NCBI RefSeq assembly: GCF_016785085.1
Contig: NZ_JAENHO010000012.1
Span: 346,971-410,970 of the forward strand
Direction: 5' to 3'
Source: Paractinoplanes lichenicola
GTDB taxonomy: Bacteria; Actinomycetota; Actinomycetes; Mycobacteriales; Micromonosporaceae
DNA: 64,000 bases
Position 1 is the stretch's first letter, and the number at the start of each line of letters is the position of its first letter. The notes under the pieces are model-generated. The model ran no database searches, was not told where the DNA came from, and saw only the letters and a list, made by a program, of their open reading frames with translations. Position numbers and translations under genes: made by a program. Shown piece by piece: positions 1-8,615 of the stretch.

Positions 1-495
1 CGCAGCAAGAGCCAGCCGTTCAACCGCGTCATCACCGGCCTCGGCATCCGGATGACCGGCCGCAGCGTGGGCCGCTGGCTGGCCGCCCGCTTCAAGACGA
101 TGGAGGCGTTGCGCGCCGCCACGGTCGAGGAGATCGCCGAGATCGACAAGATGGGCCTGATCAAGGCACAACACGTGGTCGACGGCCTGGCCGCGATGTC
201 CGACGTGATCGACCGCCTTGCCGCCGCCGGGGTCACGATGAGCGTCCCCGAGACCGAGGGCGAGAAGCCGTTCGAGGGCCGCACGTATGTGGTCAGCGGC
301 AGCGTCCCCGGCTACACCCGCACCACCGTCAGCGAGCGCATCGAAGAGCTGGGCGGCCGAGCCAGCGGCAGCGTCTCGGCCACCACCACGGCCCTGATCA
401 CCTCCGAGACCACCACGGCCAAGGCCACGAAGGCGGCCAAGCTCGGCATCCCCATCATCGACCCGGCCGAATTCGCCGAGATGCTCGCCGACTGA
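1..495 (+). CDS. ligA: NAD-dependent DNA ligase, C-terminal part (5' end outside window)
   Basis: The reading frame is open from base 1 and gives 164 residues, so the start lies upstream of the window. The first ~55 residues match the helix-hairpin-helix region of bacterial NAD+-dependent DNA ligases (LGIR, then a short MG-containing hairpin). From about residue 85 to the end there is a BRCT domain, recognisable by VVSGSVPGYTR, the ELGGRASGSVS block and a final LGIPII...F..ML. The adenylation and OB domains are not visible. The enzyme family seals nicks in duplex DNA using NAD+. The HhH sequence (GIRMTGRSVGRWL) departs from the usual IRHVG form, so it could be a second LigA paralogue rather than the housekeeping enzyme. 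Confidence 0.85.
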   Translation, partial: RSKSQPFNRVITGLGIRMTGRSVGRWLAARFKTMEALRAATVEEIAEIDKMGLIKAQHVVDGLAAMSDVIDRLAAAGVTMSVPETEGEKPFEGRTYVVSGSVPGYTRTTVSERIEELGGRASGSVSATTTALITSETTTAKATKAAKLGIPIIDPAEFAEMLAD

Positions 496-514
496 CGGGC
501 CCCGACATGCAACG

Positions 515-706
515 ATGACCGTCATGGACCAGCACAGCACGGAGTCCGACGAGGCCGGCACCGCCCGCCAGGCCCGCTTCGGCAAGCTGCCCCCACGCAT
601 CCGCCCCGAATCCATTGTCGAGTCGGTCGACACCGCCACCCCGCAGGAACGACCGGGCCCGTCCGGCACCGAGGCCCAGCGCCAGACCCTCCTCGCCGGC
701 GGCTGA
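515..706 (+). CDS. Small hypothetical protein (63 aa)
   Basis: Short acidic, Pro-rich protein with the core FGKLPPRIRPESIVESVDT, a pattern I associate with small uncharacterised actinobacterial proteins. It begins 19 nt after the ligase stop, in the same direction, so it may be co-transcribed. Two starts are possible, ATG 515 and ATG 524 (MDQHSTES); neither has a clear Shine-Dalgarno. No membrane segment or signal peptide is present and no function can be given. Confidence 0.45.
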   Translation: MTVMDQHSTESDEAGTARQARFGKLPPRIRPESIVESVDTATPQERPGPSGTEAQRQTLLAGG

Positions 707-863
707 CGACACCTCGACCGACCGGCGGCTTACCGCGCCCGGCTCGGCCGGCCGCTGACGGCGCCTGATCGGCCGGCGGCGGTCAGCGGCGATGGCGGCC
801 AGATGGGCTGCCGATTCTGCCGACTTCGGTGGCCCGGCCGCGGGATCTTGAGATCCTACGATC

Positions 864-1865
864 ATGCTGGTCGAGGTGTTGCTGGATGTCGGGATCAACG
901 TGCACTACGGGTTTCTCAGCCTGTGCAGCGCACAGACCGAGGACGACGACGAGACCCTCGTGGACGCCTTCCGGGGGCAGGCGAACGGCCTGGTCGGCGC
1001 TGCGGTGCCGGAGATGCTGCGGATTCGCACCGCCACCCACACCGGGCGGGTCGAGGTGCGCATCGAGCTGCACGACGGTGAACCGGAACCCGGCGACGCC
1101 GGGGCCGAGGTTGTCGAGGTAACCTTCGCCAGCTGGGTGGACGACCTCACCCTGAGCGCGTTCGAGGAGTTCGACGGCCCGGTCTCCCTCCCACCTGGCA
1201 GCTATCAGGTTCGCTACTCCGGCGTGAGCGAAACCGCGGGCCCCGAACAATGTCTGCTCCAGTTCTGGCCGGCCGCCGCGACCGACCGCATCGTGCGGCA
1301 GACCGCGCCGTACGCGGTGGCATGGCACCGCGAAGGCCGCACCGCGTCGTGGACCGCCGCCGAGTTGTCCGCCCGGATCGAGGAGCTGCGCCGGAACCGC
1401 GAGGCGGCCGACGACGAGCCGGAGCACCTGCCGGTCGGCTGGCCCCACCACCACCTGATCCGCAGCCTGGGCTGGGACGGCCAGGAGGTCGGCGCGATCG
1501 ACCCCGCTTTCGCCGTGCACCTGACGACGGCGGCACCGGAGACCCTCCGCACGATTGCCTGCTGGGCCGCCGAGCAGGCGATCATCATGGCCGGCATCCG
1601 CGACCGCCCGGAGGTCGGCAAGGCGCTGGCGGCGGCCCGTCGCGGCGAGGACCTGCAACCAGGTCTGGGCCTCCCGTCGTCGGACGCTCCCGAGGCCGTC
1701 CGGCTGGAGGCGATCCGGCTGCTCTACCGGGCGGCGGCGAACCCCGGCATGGACCAGACCTGCTCGATCCTGCTGACCGCGGGTCGTCTCACCGGCGGCG
1801 ACCCCGGCTGGATCGTGGCGGCCGCCCGCCAGGTCTTCCCTCAGGTGGTGCCGACCGGCCGTTGA
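864..1865 (+). CDS. Conserved hypothetical protein (333 aa)
   Basis: Soluble protein with no signal peptide or membrane segment. Residues 1-155 look like a beta-rich module (SYQVRYSG, CLLQFWPAA, DRIVRQTAPYAVAWHRE) whose LQFWPA..DRIVRQT pattern I recognise from unnamed actinobacterial proteins. Residues ~175-333 form a mostly helical second module with no motif I can assign. The ATG at 864 lacks a good ribosome binding site; GTG 876 is an alternative. Codon usage is typical of the window. The 157 bp upstream hold only GC-rich spacer. Function unknown. Confidence 0.6.
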   Translation: MLVEVLLDVGINVHYGFLSLCSAQTEDDDETLVDAFRGQANGLVGAAVPEMLRIRTATHTGRVEVRIELHDGEPEPGDAGAEVVEVTFASWVDDLTLSAFEEFDGPVSLPPGSYQVRYSGVSETAGPEQCLLQFWPAAATDRIVRQTAPYAVAWHREGRTASWTAAELSARIEELRRNREAADDEPEHLPVGWPHHHLIRSLGWDGQEVGAIDPAFAVHLTTAAPETLRTIACWAAEQAIIMAGIRDRPEVGKALAAARRGEDLQPGLGLPSSDAPEAVRLEAIRLLYRAAANPGMDQTCSILLTAGRLTGGDPGWIVAAARQVFPQVVPTGR

Positions 1866-2008
1866 CCGTCATGCGCCTTCGCTGCGGTCTTGCCTTCTGC
1901 GCCGCGCTGGATCATCAACGACCGGCGCGACGCCTTGAAAACTCAGGCTGTCGTTCATGATGGCGGTTTGGCACGCTTGACTTCCCGACGCCGGTGCCGG
2001 AGGCAACC

Positions 2009-3412
2009 ATGAGAATGTCCTTCCGGGAACTCGGATCCTCCGAGAACCTGTCGCAACGCGAGCAGCCGCACAAAGAAACCCCCGTGGCGCCGGAACCGCC
2101 GAGGCGGCGCCCACCGGACTTCGGCTACCCGAGCCTACGTGCCCACGTCGACGGCAGGCCGTGGACTGACGACGCCGACGAGACGGTCCCGCTTACCCCG
2201 TTCGATTCGCGGGCAGCGGACGATCTCGATGGCCGGATCATCCCTCCTGCGACCGTCAGCCGGGGATCATTATTCGGCACCTACGAACTCCTCGACTCAG
2301 GGTTCGAGCCCACGGCGGCTGCCGCTGTCGAGACGCCCACAAGAAATATTCTTGGCAAGCTTGCGGACCGGCACGAACCGAGGACGGACGACCCTCCCGA
2401 TCATGCGATTGTTTCGTCGGACCCTTCCACCGACACACTGCTGAGCAACGAGGCACACGATGCCGACTCTCCTCAAGGGGTCGTCGAACAACTCGAGCGG
2501 GACCACGGGGACTCGGGCGTCGCGGATCGGCCTGTCGTCGACGCAGAAAGCTCCGAAAGCGGCGACCCGCCGACGACGGCGCCGGTAGAAGTCGTACCGG
2601 AAGGGAAAGACCTTCCGGCGGAGACCGCGATCGAATCGGGGGGCGAGCTGCCGGATGCCGGCAGTCCGGAGGCTCCGCCGCAGCCGGCAGACCGGGAGGC
2701 GACCCTCCCGCCGGCAGAGCGGGAGGCTGTGCTCACCGACGTGCCGGCGGAGGTCCGTGATCTCGTCACGCTCCGGGAGGAGCACCGGCGCGAGGACCAG
2801 CCGTCGACGATCGTGCCCCTCGACTGGCTGGCCGGCCACCTGGTGGACGTGGGAGCCACCGGCCTGGAGAGTGCCCTGTGGAAGATCGGGGAGGAGACGG
2901 CAGAACATTTTCAGGAGTCCGGCCCCCAGGTGGTTCGGGGTTTGTATCTGGCCAAGCAGCTGGTGACGGTGTTCTCCGGACTGCGTTCCGGCGACGGGTT
3001 CTACCTCAAGTTCTCCGTTCCCGACCTCGACCTGCCGGCGGGCTTGCAGGTGGTCTTCCGCCTTCGCCTCGGCTACGTCGGTCACCACCCGGAGGGGTTC
3101 GGGTTCCGCGCCGAGATCCAGGTGTTCGAGCCGTGGTTCCCTGATGTGGATGTCAAACGCGATCTGCCCGACACTGCTCGAAGGATGGCGTCCGGCATTC
3201 CCCCGGTGCACACGCCCGCGCAGCGGACGGACGATCCGTGGCGCGTGTGGCTGGGGCTGCTCGGGGACGACCTCATCCATCATCTCGCGTCGACCCTCGC
3301 GGCGGCCACCCACATGTCGTCGCACGAGGTGCTGACCCGCCTGAACTTCGAGCGTGCCGTCGGTCGGGGCAAAGTGCGGGTGATCCCGGACGACGACCGG
3401 AAGGCAGCGTAG
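2009..3412 (+). CDS. Hypothetical protein, disordered N-terminus with C-terminal folded domain
   Basis: ATG 2009 is chosen because GGAGG lies six bases upstream; a GTG at 1994 in the same frame lacks this. The 467-residue product has a long acidic, Pro/Ser/Glu-rich N-terminal ~260 residues, probably disordered, and a folded C-terminal region (~265-460) starting at VPLDWLAGHLVDVGA. The N-terminal codons are less GC-rich than the neighbours (for example around 2341-2360), which may indicate fast evolution or acquisition. No signal peptide, transmembrane helix or catalytic motif is visible. It stands alone between the 864-1865 gene and the convergent GH31 gene. Function unknown. Confidence 0.6.
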   Translation: MRMSFRELGSSENLSQREQPHKETPVAPEPPRRRPPDFGYPSLRAHVDGRPWTDDADETVPLTPFDSRAADDLDGRIIPPATVSRGSLFGTYELLDSGFEPTAAAAVETPTRNILGKLADRHEPRTDDPPDHAIVSSDPSTDTLLSNEAHDADSPQGVVEQLERDHGDSGVADRPVVDAESSESGDPPTTAPVEVVPEGKDLPAETAIESGGELPDAGSPEAPPQPADREATLPPAEREAVLTDVPAEVRDLVTLREEHRREDQPSTIVPLDWLAGHLVDVGATGLESALWKIGEETAEHFQESGPQVVRGLYLAKQLVTVFSGLRSGDGFYLKFSVPDLDLPAGLQVVFRLRLGYVGHHPEGFGFRAEIQVFEPWFPDVDVKRDLPDTARRMASGIPPVHTPAQRTDDPWRVWLGLLGDDLIHHLASTLAAATHMSSHEVLTRLNFERAVGRGKVRVIPDDDRKAA

Positions 3413-3451
3413 CCGCGGCCGAGAGGACCGCAGATCGGTGCGATGACGTCG

Positions 3452-6394
3452 TCAGGGGGCCGGGGTTATCGACAGGCTGTCCAGGTTGCCGCCGCTCGCG
3501 CCGGTGGCTGTGGCGCGGATGCGGACGGCGGTGCCGGCGGGCAGGGAGACGGTGGCCGAGGCGGTGCGCCACGTCTTCCAGTCGCCGGTGGGCAGGAAGG
3601 CGACCGTGGTCACCGCGGTGCCGTTGACCGTGATCTTCAGCGGGCGGTTGGCCGTGCCGCCGTTGGTGTAGCGGAAGCCCAGCACGTACGAGCCGGTGGT
3701 GGTGACGGGAACTGTCCACTCGACGTAGTCGCCCGACGGGTTGGCGTAGTCGACGTAGCCGCTGCCGGTGTAGCCCGCGTGCTGGGAGCCGAGGGTCGGG
3801 CCGCTGCGGGCGGCGTCTTCGGCCTCGTGGACCGTTGTCGGTGACACGGCGGGAAAAGCGGCGCCGCTGGGCTCTACCGTCACCGCGAGGCCGCCGCCGG
3901 TGACGAGCGGGGTTACCGGGGTTACGACCGTGAGGATTTTGCGGGTGGCGTTCCAGACCTGGCCGCTGCCGTGCAGGAGGGCGGCCGACTCGCTGGTGAA
4001 GGCGGGCAGGGCGGCGACCCCGGAGACGCGCATGCCGACCGCGGCGGGGAGGCCGTGGAAGCGTACGAGGAAACGCCTTTGACTGGGCGCGCCGCGGTAA
4101 GTGCCGGCCGGGTGGGCAATGGTGACGCGCAGGGCGGCGTCGGTGAACGTAAGCGCCGTCGTGCTGGCCGCGCCCGTACGGTAGTCCTCGGTGACGCCGT
4201 CGTCCTCGTACAGGCTGAACTGGCCGTCCCGACCGGTGTAGACGTCCATTTCGAGGTGCGTCTTGTCGAGGAACTTGGTGCTCTGCGCGTATTTGTATTT
4301 GGGCAGGATGCTGCCGGCGCGGACGTACATGATGATCTCGCCGGTGCTGGTGACGTAGCTCTTCTCGACCGTGTCCGAGCCGACATTTTTCGCGTCGGAC
4401 CAGAAGTTGTACCAGGTGTCGCCGGCGGGCAGCCAGACGTTCTGGGTGGCGCCGCCCGTGTCAGTCGTCACCGGCATCACGATGATCGACGGGCCCCACA
4501 TGTATTGCAGGTCGTGGCTGTACGCCATCGCGCGGTCCTGATAGTCGATCACCATGGCGCGGGCCATCGGCATCCCGGTCGCCGACGCCTGGCGCGCGAC
4601 CGTGTAGACGTACGGCATCAGGGTGTATCGGACTTTGCTGTATTTGAGGAAGTCGGCCTGCTCGGTGCCGCCCTGGTCGATCGGCCAGCGCGACCCGGCC
4701 GGCCCCTGCACGTCGGTGTTGCCGTTGGAGTGCGGCCGCCACACCGGTGACACGCTCGACCAGGCGGCCACCCAGTTGCGATACATGCCGCTGGAGAGCA
4801 CCGCGCCGAAGAAGCCGCCGCCGTCGATGTTGGCGAACGGGAAGCCGCCGATCCCCGCGTTCTGCATGCCCCGGATCTGTTCCCTCATTTCCCCGTACGT
4901 CGATTCGATGTCCCCGGTCCACAGATGTCCGTAGCGTTGCTGCCCGGCCGTGGCGCCGCGCGTGAAGATCCACGGTCGTTCGGTGCGGCCGCGGTCCCAG
5001 CCCTCCTGCCCGGCCGCCTTCTGGCAGTACAGGAAGAACGCGTTGCGCAGCTCCGACCAGCGCTGCCCGTTGGCCGCGAGGGCGCCGTACGGGATCGGGC
5101 CCATCTCGTCCGGCTCGTCGATCCACAGCGCGTCGCCCGGGAAGCCCAGCGCCGGGTTGAGGGCCTTGGTCCAGAACACGTTCCACAGCCAGGCTCGCGT
5201 GGCGGGGTTGCTCCAGTCCGGCACGGCGTCGCTGTCGCTGACCCCGGTGACGTCGGCCGGGTTGAAGGCGTACGAGGGTGACCAGCCGGCCATTTCGTTG
5301 GAGTTGTTGCGGTTGTAGTCGAGCGTCGTGAGCACGCCCTGCTCGTCGGCCCAGCGCTTGAAGGCGGCCGGGTCGGGCCAGCGCTGCGGGCTGAACTCGA
5401 ACCACGAGCCGCCCCAGGCACCGGTGCCGGCCCGCCAGCGGTTGTCGTTGACCGCCACGTCGAACGGGAACCCGGCGTCGCGCAGCGCCGTGATCCGGGT
5501 CGTCCACCAATTCTGGTCGCTCGTGCTGGGATGGTTCTTGTCGGAGAGTTGCAGCCCGAAGACGCCGAGCCGCGGGAAGCGGGGGCGGCCGGTCAGCTGG
5601 GTGTAGCGGTCGAGCAGCTGGGCGAACGTGGGCCCGCCGATCACGAAGTAGTCGAGCTGCGGCGTCGCGCCGGGTGCGCCGTGGCCGTCGGCGAAGAACT
5701 CGTACGTACCGGCGTTGCCGAAGTTGAATGTGGTGTCGAACGTCGTGTTGAAGAAGATCGCGTAGCCCCGCGACGACAGGTAGAGCGGCACGATTGCCGG
5801 CGCCTGGTCGACGTGGTTGGACTGCAGCCCGTAGTTGTGCGACACGATGTCGCCGGTGCGGTCGACCTTCGGGGCCCGGCCGTAGAGCCCGTGCCCGGCC
5901 TTGACGAAGCGTTCTCCCGCCGCGGCGGCCGTGAAAGTCTGCCGGACGATGCTCCCGCTCCAGCTCAGGCTGTGCGTGGCGTCCTCGCCGGCGAGCCGGG
6001 CCCCGTCGCCGCCGAAGAACTCCAGCCGCAGCGGATCCTTGCGCAGGATCACCCGTACGGCGGTCGTGGCGATCGCCAGCTGGTCACCGGTGTCATTCAC
6101 CGACAGCGACCCGCCCAGCCCGGCGTGACTGGCGGGGTCGACCATCTCGTAGCGCCCGTCGGCAAAGAACTGCTCACCACTGCGGATCGCACGAACCCTG
6201 ACAATCCCGTTCCCGTACGCGGTGAGCCTGAGCTGCTGCCCGGAGGCGCTGGTCACCGTGACGCTGCGCTGGTCGCTGGTGTGGCTGCGATAGCTCGTGA
6301 GCGTCTCGTCGGCGTCGAGCCCGGCCGGGCCCGGGACGGCCCGCAGAGCCACGGTCGCGCCCGCCATCTTGAGAAGGTCCCGCCGAGACGTCAT
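3452..6394 (-). CDS. Secreted GH31 family glycosidase with C-terminal CBM35/CBM6-like domain
   Basis: The 980-residue product starts with a Tat-like signal (TSRRDLLKMAGA). Then come an N-terminal beta domain, a GH31 (beta/alpha)8 barrel and C-terminal beta domains including a DUF5110-like stretch. The nucleophile Asp is in LWIDEPDE near residue 423 and the acid/base Asp in WTGDIES near residue 494, both typical of GH31 retaining alpha-glycosidases (alpha-glucosidase, alpha-xylosidase and relatives); the substrate cannot be fixed from sequence. Residues ~853-980 (HEAED..., GYTGSGYVDYAN, final GNLDSLSI) look like a CBM35/CBM6 carbohydrate-binding module. ATG 6394 is preferred over TTG 6430 because a near-consensus promoter sits directly before it, implying a leaderless mRNA. 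Confidence 0.9.
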   Translation of the reverse strand: MTSRRDLLKMAGATVALRAVPGPAGLDADETLTSYRSHTSDQRSVTVTSASGQQLRLTAYGNGIVRVRAIRSGEQFFADGRYEMVDPASHAGLGGSLSVNDTGDQLAIATTAVRVILRKDPLRLEFFGGDGARLAGEDATHSLSWSGSIVRQTFTAAAAGERFVKAGHGLYGRAPKVDRTGDIVSHNYGLQSNHVDQAPAIVPLYLSSRGYAIFFNTTFDTTFNFGNAGTYEFFADGHGAPGATPQLDYFVIGGPTFAQLLDRYTQLTGRPRFPRLGVFGLQLSDKNHPSTSDQNWWTTRITALRDAGFPFDVAVNDNRWRAGTGAWGGSWFEFSPQRWPDPAAFKRWADEQGVLTTLDYNRNNSNEMAGWSPSYAFNPADVTGVSDSDAVPDWSNPATRAWLWNVFWTKALNPALGFPGDALWIDEPDEMGPIPYGALAANGQRWSELRNAFFLYCQKAAGQEGWDRGRTERPWIFTRGATAGQQRYGHLWTGDIESTYGEMREQIRGMQNAGIGGFPFANIDGGGFFGAVLSSGMYRNWVAAWSSVSPVWRPHSNGNTDVQGPAGSRWPIDQGGTEQADFLKYSKVRYTLMPYVYTVARQASATGMPMARAMVIDYQDRAMAYSHDLQYMWGPSIIVMPVTTDTGGATQNVWLPAGDTWYNFWSDAKNVGSDTVEKSYVTSTGEIIMYVRAGSILPKYKYAQSTKFLDKTHLEMDVYTGRDGQFSLYEDDGVTEDYRTGAASTTALTFTDAALRVTIAHPAGTYRGAPSQRRFLVRFHGLPAAVGMRVSGVAALPAFTSESAALLHGSGQVWNATRKILTVVTPVTPLVTGGGLAVTVEPSGAAFPAVSPTTVHEAEDAARSGPTLGSQHAGYTGSGYVDYANPSGDYVEWTVPVTTTGSYVLGFRYTNGGTANRPLKITVNGTAVTTVAFLPTGDWKTWRTASATVSLPAGTAVRIRATATGASGGNLDSLSITPAP

Positions 6395-6401
6395 GCGTTT
6401 A

Positions 6402-6430
6402 TATCTATGTCCGTCAATGCCCAACGTCAA
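6402..6430 (-). promoter_or_regulatory. Leaderless promoter of the GH31 gene
   Basis: On the minus strand TTGACG (6430-6425) and TAGATA (6407-6402) are separated by exactly 17 bp. ATG 6394 follows the -10 box after seven bases, so transcription would begin at or next to the start codon. A 12-bp palindrome GCCCGTACGGGC (6438-6449) lies just upstream of the -35 box and could be an operator. Confidence 0.65.
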
Positions 6431-6451
6431 CGGCCATGCCCGTACGGGCCA

Positions 6452-7174
6452 TCAGTCCTGCACGGTCGGGCGGATGGTGAGCGAGCCGATCTCGACGTCG
6501 TGCGGCTGCTCGATGGCGAAGCCGATCGCGCGCGCCACCGCCTCCGGGTCGAGCCCGAAATCGCGCATGCCCGCCTGGATCTGCTCCCGCGCGCCGGGCT
6601 CCATGCCGTCGGCCAGCTCGGTGCGCACGAAGCCGGGCGAGATCTCGGTCGTCCGCACGACACCGTCGGTCGACTCCGCGCGCAGCCCCTCCATGATCGT
6701 GCGGGCCGCGTTCTTGGTCGCCGCGTAGACGGCCATGGTCGGCGTGATTTTGAGGCCCGCGGTCGAGACCGTCGTGACGACGTGGCCGTGGCCCTGCTCG
6801 CGGAAGACCGGCAGGACCGCGGCCAGGCCGTGCAGCAGCCCGCGGACGTTGACGTCGATCATCGTGGCCCAGTCGTCCAGGCCGGCCTGGTCGAGGCGGC
6901 CGAGCCGGGCGACACCGGCGTTGTTGACGAAGACGTCCACGCCGCCGAAAGTGTCGACCGCGGTGCGGACCAGGTCGCGTACGTCGTCGGGATCTGTCAC
7001 ATCGGTGGCCACCGCGACGGCTCGCCCACCGGCCGCGGTGATCTCGCCGGCCAGGGCGTCGATGTGCTCGCGGCGCCGGGCGGCCAGCACCACTGCGTCC
7101 CCGCGCGAGGCGAGCAGTTCGGCCGTCGCGTGGCCGATGCCGCTGCTGGCGCCGGTGATGATGACGGTTCGCAT
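6452..7174 (-). CDS. SDR family NAD(P)-dependent oxidoreductase
   Basis: Classical short-chain dehydrogenase of 240 residues: cofactor motif TGASSGIG at 7-14, NNAG at 84-87, catalytic Ser near 137 and the YAATK motif with Tyr150 and Lys154. It should use NAD(P)H for reversible oxidoreduction of an alcohol/ketone substrate that cannot be inferred. AGGAGGAG lies five bases before the ATG. It is divergent from a TetR regulator at 7267, and the 92-bp spacer holds two copies of a palindrome, so the TetR protein very probably controls it. Confidence 0.9.
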   Translation of the reverse strand: MRTVIITGASSGIGHATAELLASRGDAVVLAARRREHIDALAGEITAAGGRAVAVATDVTDPDDVRDLVRTAVDTFGGVDVFVNNAGVARLGRLDQAGLDDWATMIDVNVRGLLHGLAAVLPVFREQGHGHVVTTVSTAGLKITPTMAVYAATKNAARTIMEGLRAESTDGVVRTTEISPGFVRTELADGMEPGAREQIQAGMRDFGLDPEAVARAIGFAIEQPHDVEIGSLTIRPTVQD

Positions 7175-7197
7175 CGGGTCTCCTCCTGAGATAAGTT

Positions 7198-7241
7198 GAC
7201 ACGTGTCCGGTTAAGCATGCCGCCGATCCGGACACGTGTCC
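7198..7241. promoter_or_regulatory. Double palindromic operator between SDR and TetR genes
   Basis: GACACGTGTC occurs at 7198-7207 and again, extended to GGACACGTGTCC, at 7230-7241. The dyad centres are 33 bp apart, about three helical turns, so two TetR dimers could bind the same face. TTGACA at 7196-7201 overlaps the first copy. The placement in the divergent spacer supports autoregulation and control of the SDR gene. Confidence 0.75.
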
Positions 7242-7266
7242 ACTTTTCTCGAGGGGGATCCGTCAC

Positions 7267-7797
7267 ATGGCCGAGCGCCGCACCCGCGCGGACGCCGTCA
7301 GCAACCGGGCCCGGATCGTGCAGGTCGCGCGAGAGCTGCTGACCTCGACATCCGAGCTGCCGATGAACGCGGTCGCCAAGGCAGCGGGCGTCGGGCAGGG
7401 CACGCTCTATCGCAACTTCCCGACCCGGGAGGCGCTGCTGGCCGAGGTCTACAAGGCCGACGTCGACGTGCTGGTCGCCTCCGCGCCGGATCTGCTCGCG
7501 CAGCACGACGCGGCCGCGGCGTTCCGGCTCTGGCTCGACAACGTGGCCGACTACGCCCGGGTCAAGCGCGGGGTGCTGGCCGCGCTCGAAGGCGGGGAAC
7601 TCGCGGCCGGGCACCACGACCCGATCGCCGGGGCGATCGACCGCCTGCTCGCAGCGGGCCGCGACGAGGGCACCCTCCGCGCCGACGTGGGCGCCCAGGA
7701 CGTGCTCCTGCTGCTCGGGTTCCTCTCGCGCCCGGAGGCCGCCGAACGGGCCCATCACGTACTGGATCTGATCTTCAACGGCCTCCGGGTGCGGTGA
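7267..7797 (+). CDS. TetR/AcrR family transcriptional regulator
   Basis: The 176-residue protein has an N-terminal helix-turn-helix (about residues 30-58; VAKAAGVGQGTLYRNFPTREAL is the recognition region) and a helical ligand-binding C-terminal domain, as in TetR repressors with SBP_bac/DUF-type C-termini. GGGGGAT precedes the ATG. It is divergent from the SDR gene over a double palindrome, so it probably represses that gene and itself until a small molecule, perhaps a substrate of the dehydrogenase, binds. Confidence 0.9.
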   Translation: MAERRTRADAVSNRARIVQVARELLTSTSELPMNAVAKAAGVGQGTLYRNFPTREALLAEVYKADVDVLVASAPDLLAQHDAAAAFRLWLDNVADYARVKRGVLAALEGGELAAGHHDPIAGAIDRLLAAGRDEGTLRADVGAQDVLLLLGFLSRPEAAERAHHVLDLIFNGLRVR

Positions 7798-7871
7798 GTG
7801 GTTTTAGTTTTAGCCGTCACCGGACCGGGGAAGAAGATCGCGGACCGTTTCATCCGATTCGAGGAGATGTG

Positions 7872-8258
7872 ATGAGTGCTGTGACTGATCCCGCCACCGT
7901 CAGCGAGTGCCTTCGCGCCGGGGCCGGCTTCTCGCAGGGCGATTTGAACTGGATCGCCGAGCAGTTCGGCACGCTCGACGCGCGGCTGGCCGCCTTCCAC
8001 GCCGACTCGACCGAGCTCGAGGTGTCGGTCAAGGACCGCGAGGCGCGCGGGCAGAAGGTCACGCTGGAGTGCTGGATCGCCGGCCGGCAGAAAATCGTCA
8101 CCACATCGACCGAGGAGGACCTGCGGGCGGCGCTCAACGACGTCCGCGACGACCTGCGCCGCAAGCTGAACGACTCGAAGACCAAGCAGGAGCCGCGCCA
8201 CAACCGCCACCTGCGCGAGGGCGCCGAGGTCGAAACCGACGGCGAACTCGTCGAATAG
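7872..8258 (+). CDS. HPF/RaiA-like ribosome-associated protein
   Basis: The 128-residue product starts at ATG 7872, preceded by GAGGAGATGTG; an upstream extension of the open frame overlaps tetR and is not real. After a short N-terminus it has a helix, three beta-strand-like segments (TELEVSVKDRE, KVTLECWIAG, KIVTTSTE) and a long charged helix (DLRAALNDVRDDLRRKLNDSK), the topology of the HPF/RaiA (sigma-54 modulation) family, which binds the 30S decoding region and stabilises idle ribosomes. It lacks the C-terminal dimerisation domain of long HPF. Family assignment rests on topology rather than strong motif identity. Confidence 0.6.
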   Translation: MSAVTDPATVSECLRAGAGFSQGDLNWIAEQFGTLDARLAAFHADSTELEVSVKDREARGQKVTLECWIAGRQKIVTTSTEEDLRAALNDVRDDLRRKLNDSKTKQEPRHNRHLREGAEVETDGELVE

Positions 8259-8264
8259 TCTCCG

Positions 8265-8295
8265 CCCCGGCCGGCCACCGCACGGCCGGCCGGGG
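8265..8295. terminator. Bidirectional hairpin between convergent genes
   Basis: CCCCGGCCGGCC (8265-8276) and GGCCGGCCGGGG (8284-8295) form a perfect 12-bp stem with a seven-base loop. It lies between the HPF-like gene stop (8258) and the stop of the minus-strand gene (8302), where it can end transcription from both sides. No U-tract follows, as is common in high-GC actinobacteria. Confidence 0.7.
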
Positions 8296-8301
8296 TCACC
8301 C

Positions 8302-8508
8302 TCACAACCGTCCGCGCTTGATCCCCAACGGAATCCCGACGGCCAGCAGCACGACGAACACAATGCCCAGGATCAGCATGTTCCGCCCCCCGCGATCACC
8401 CCCGGCGGCCGAGATCCCACCCCACACGAGGAAGAGAACCGCGAAAAGCCCGGTCAGTCCCCCGAGGGCACGCATCTTCTTCCGGCTGTACGGACCCGGC
8501 TCGGCCAC
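8302..8508 (-). CDS. Small two-helix membrane protein
   Basis: 68-residue protein with a basic N-terminus (YSRKKMRALGG) and two hydrophobic stretches (about residues 15-35 and 43-62) separated by a Gly/Arg-rich loop, ending in KRGRL. The start is GTG 8508 with GGGAG five bases before it. No functional motif. It is convergent with the HPF-like gene across a strong hairpin. Confidence 0.65.
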   Translation of the reverse strand: MAEPGPYSRKKMRALGGLTGLFAVLFLVWGGISAAGGDRGGRNMLILGIVFVVLLAVGIPLGIKRGRL

Positions 8509-8615
8509 AGCTTCTCCCGTCGCTCACAACGCGCAATCCGCCGACCCGTACCCGTGACGCGCAACGCGAAAACTCCTTCGTTATCGTCTGGCGGCCTACG
8601 AAGGGGGCGTGTCCG

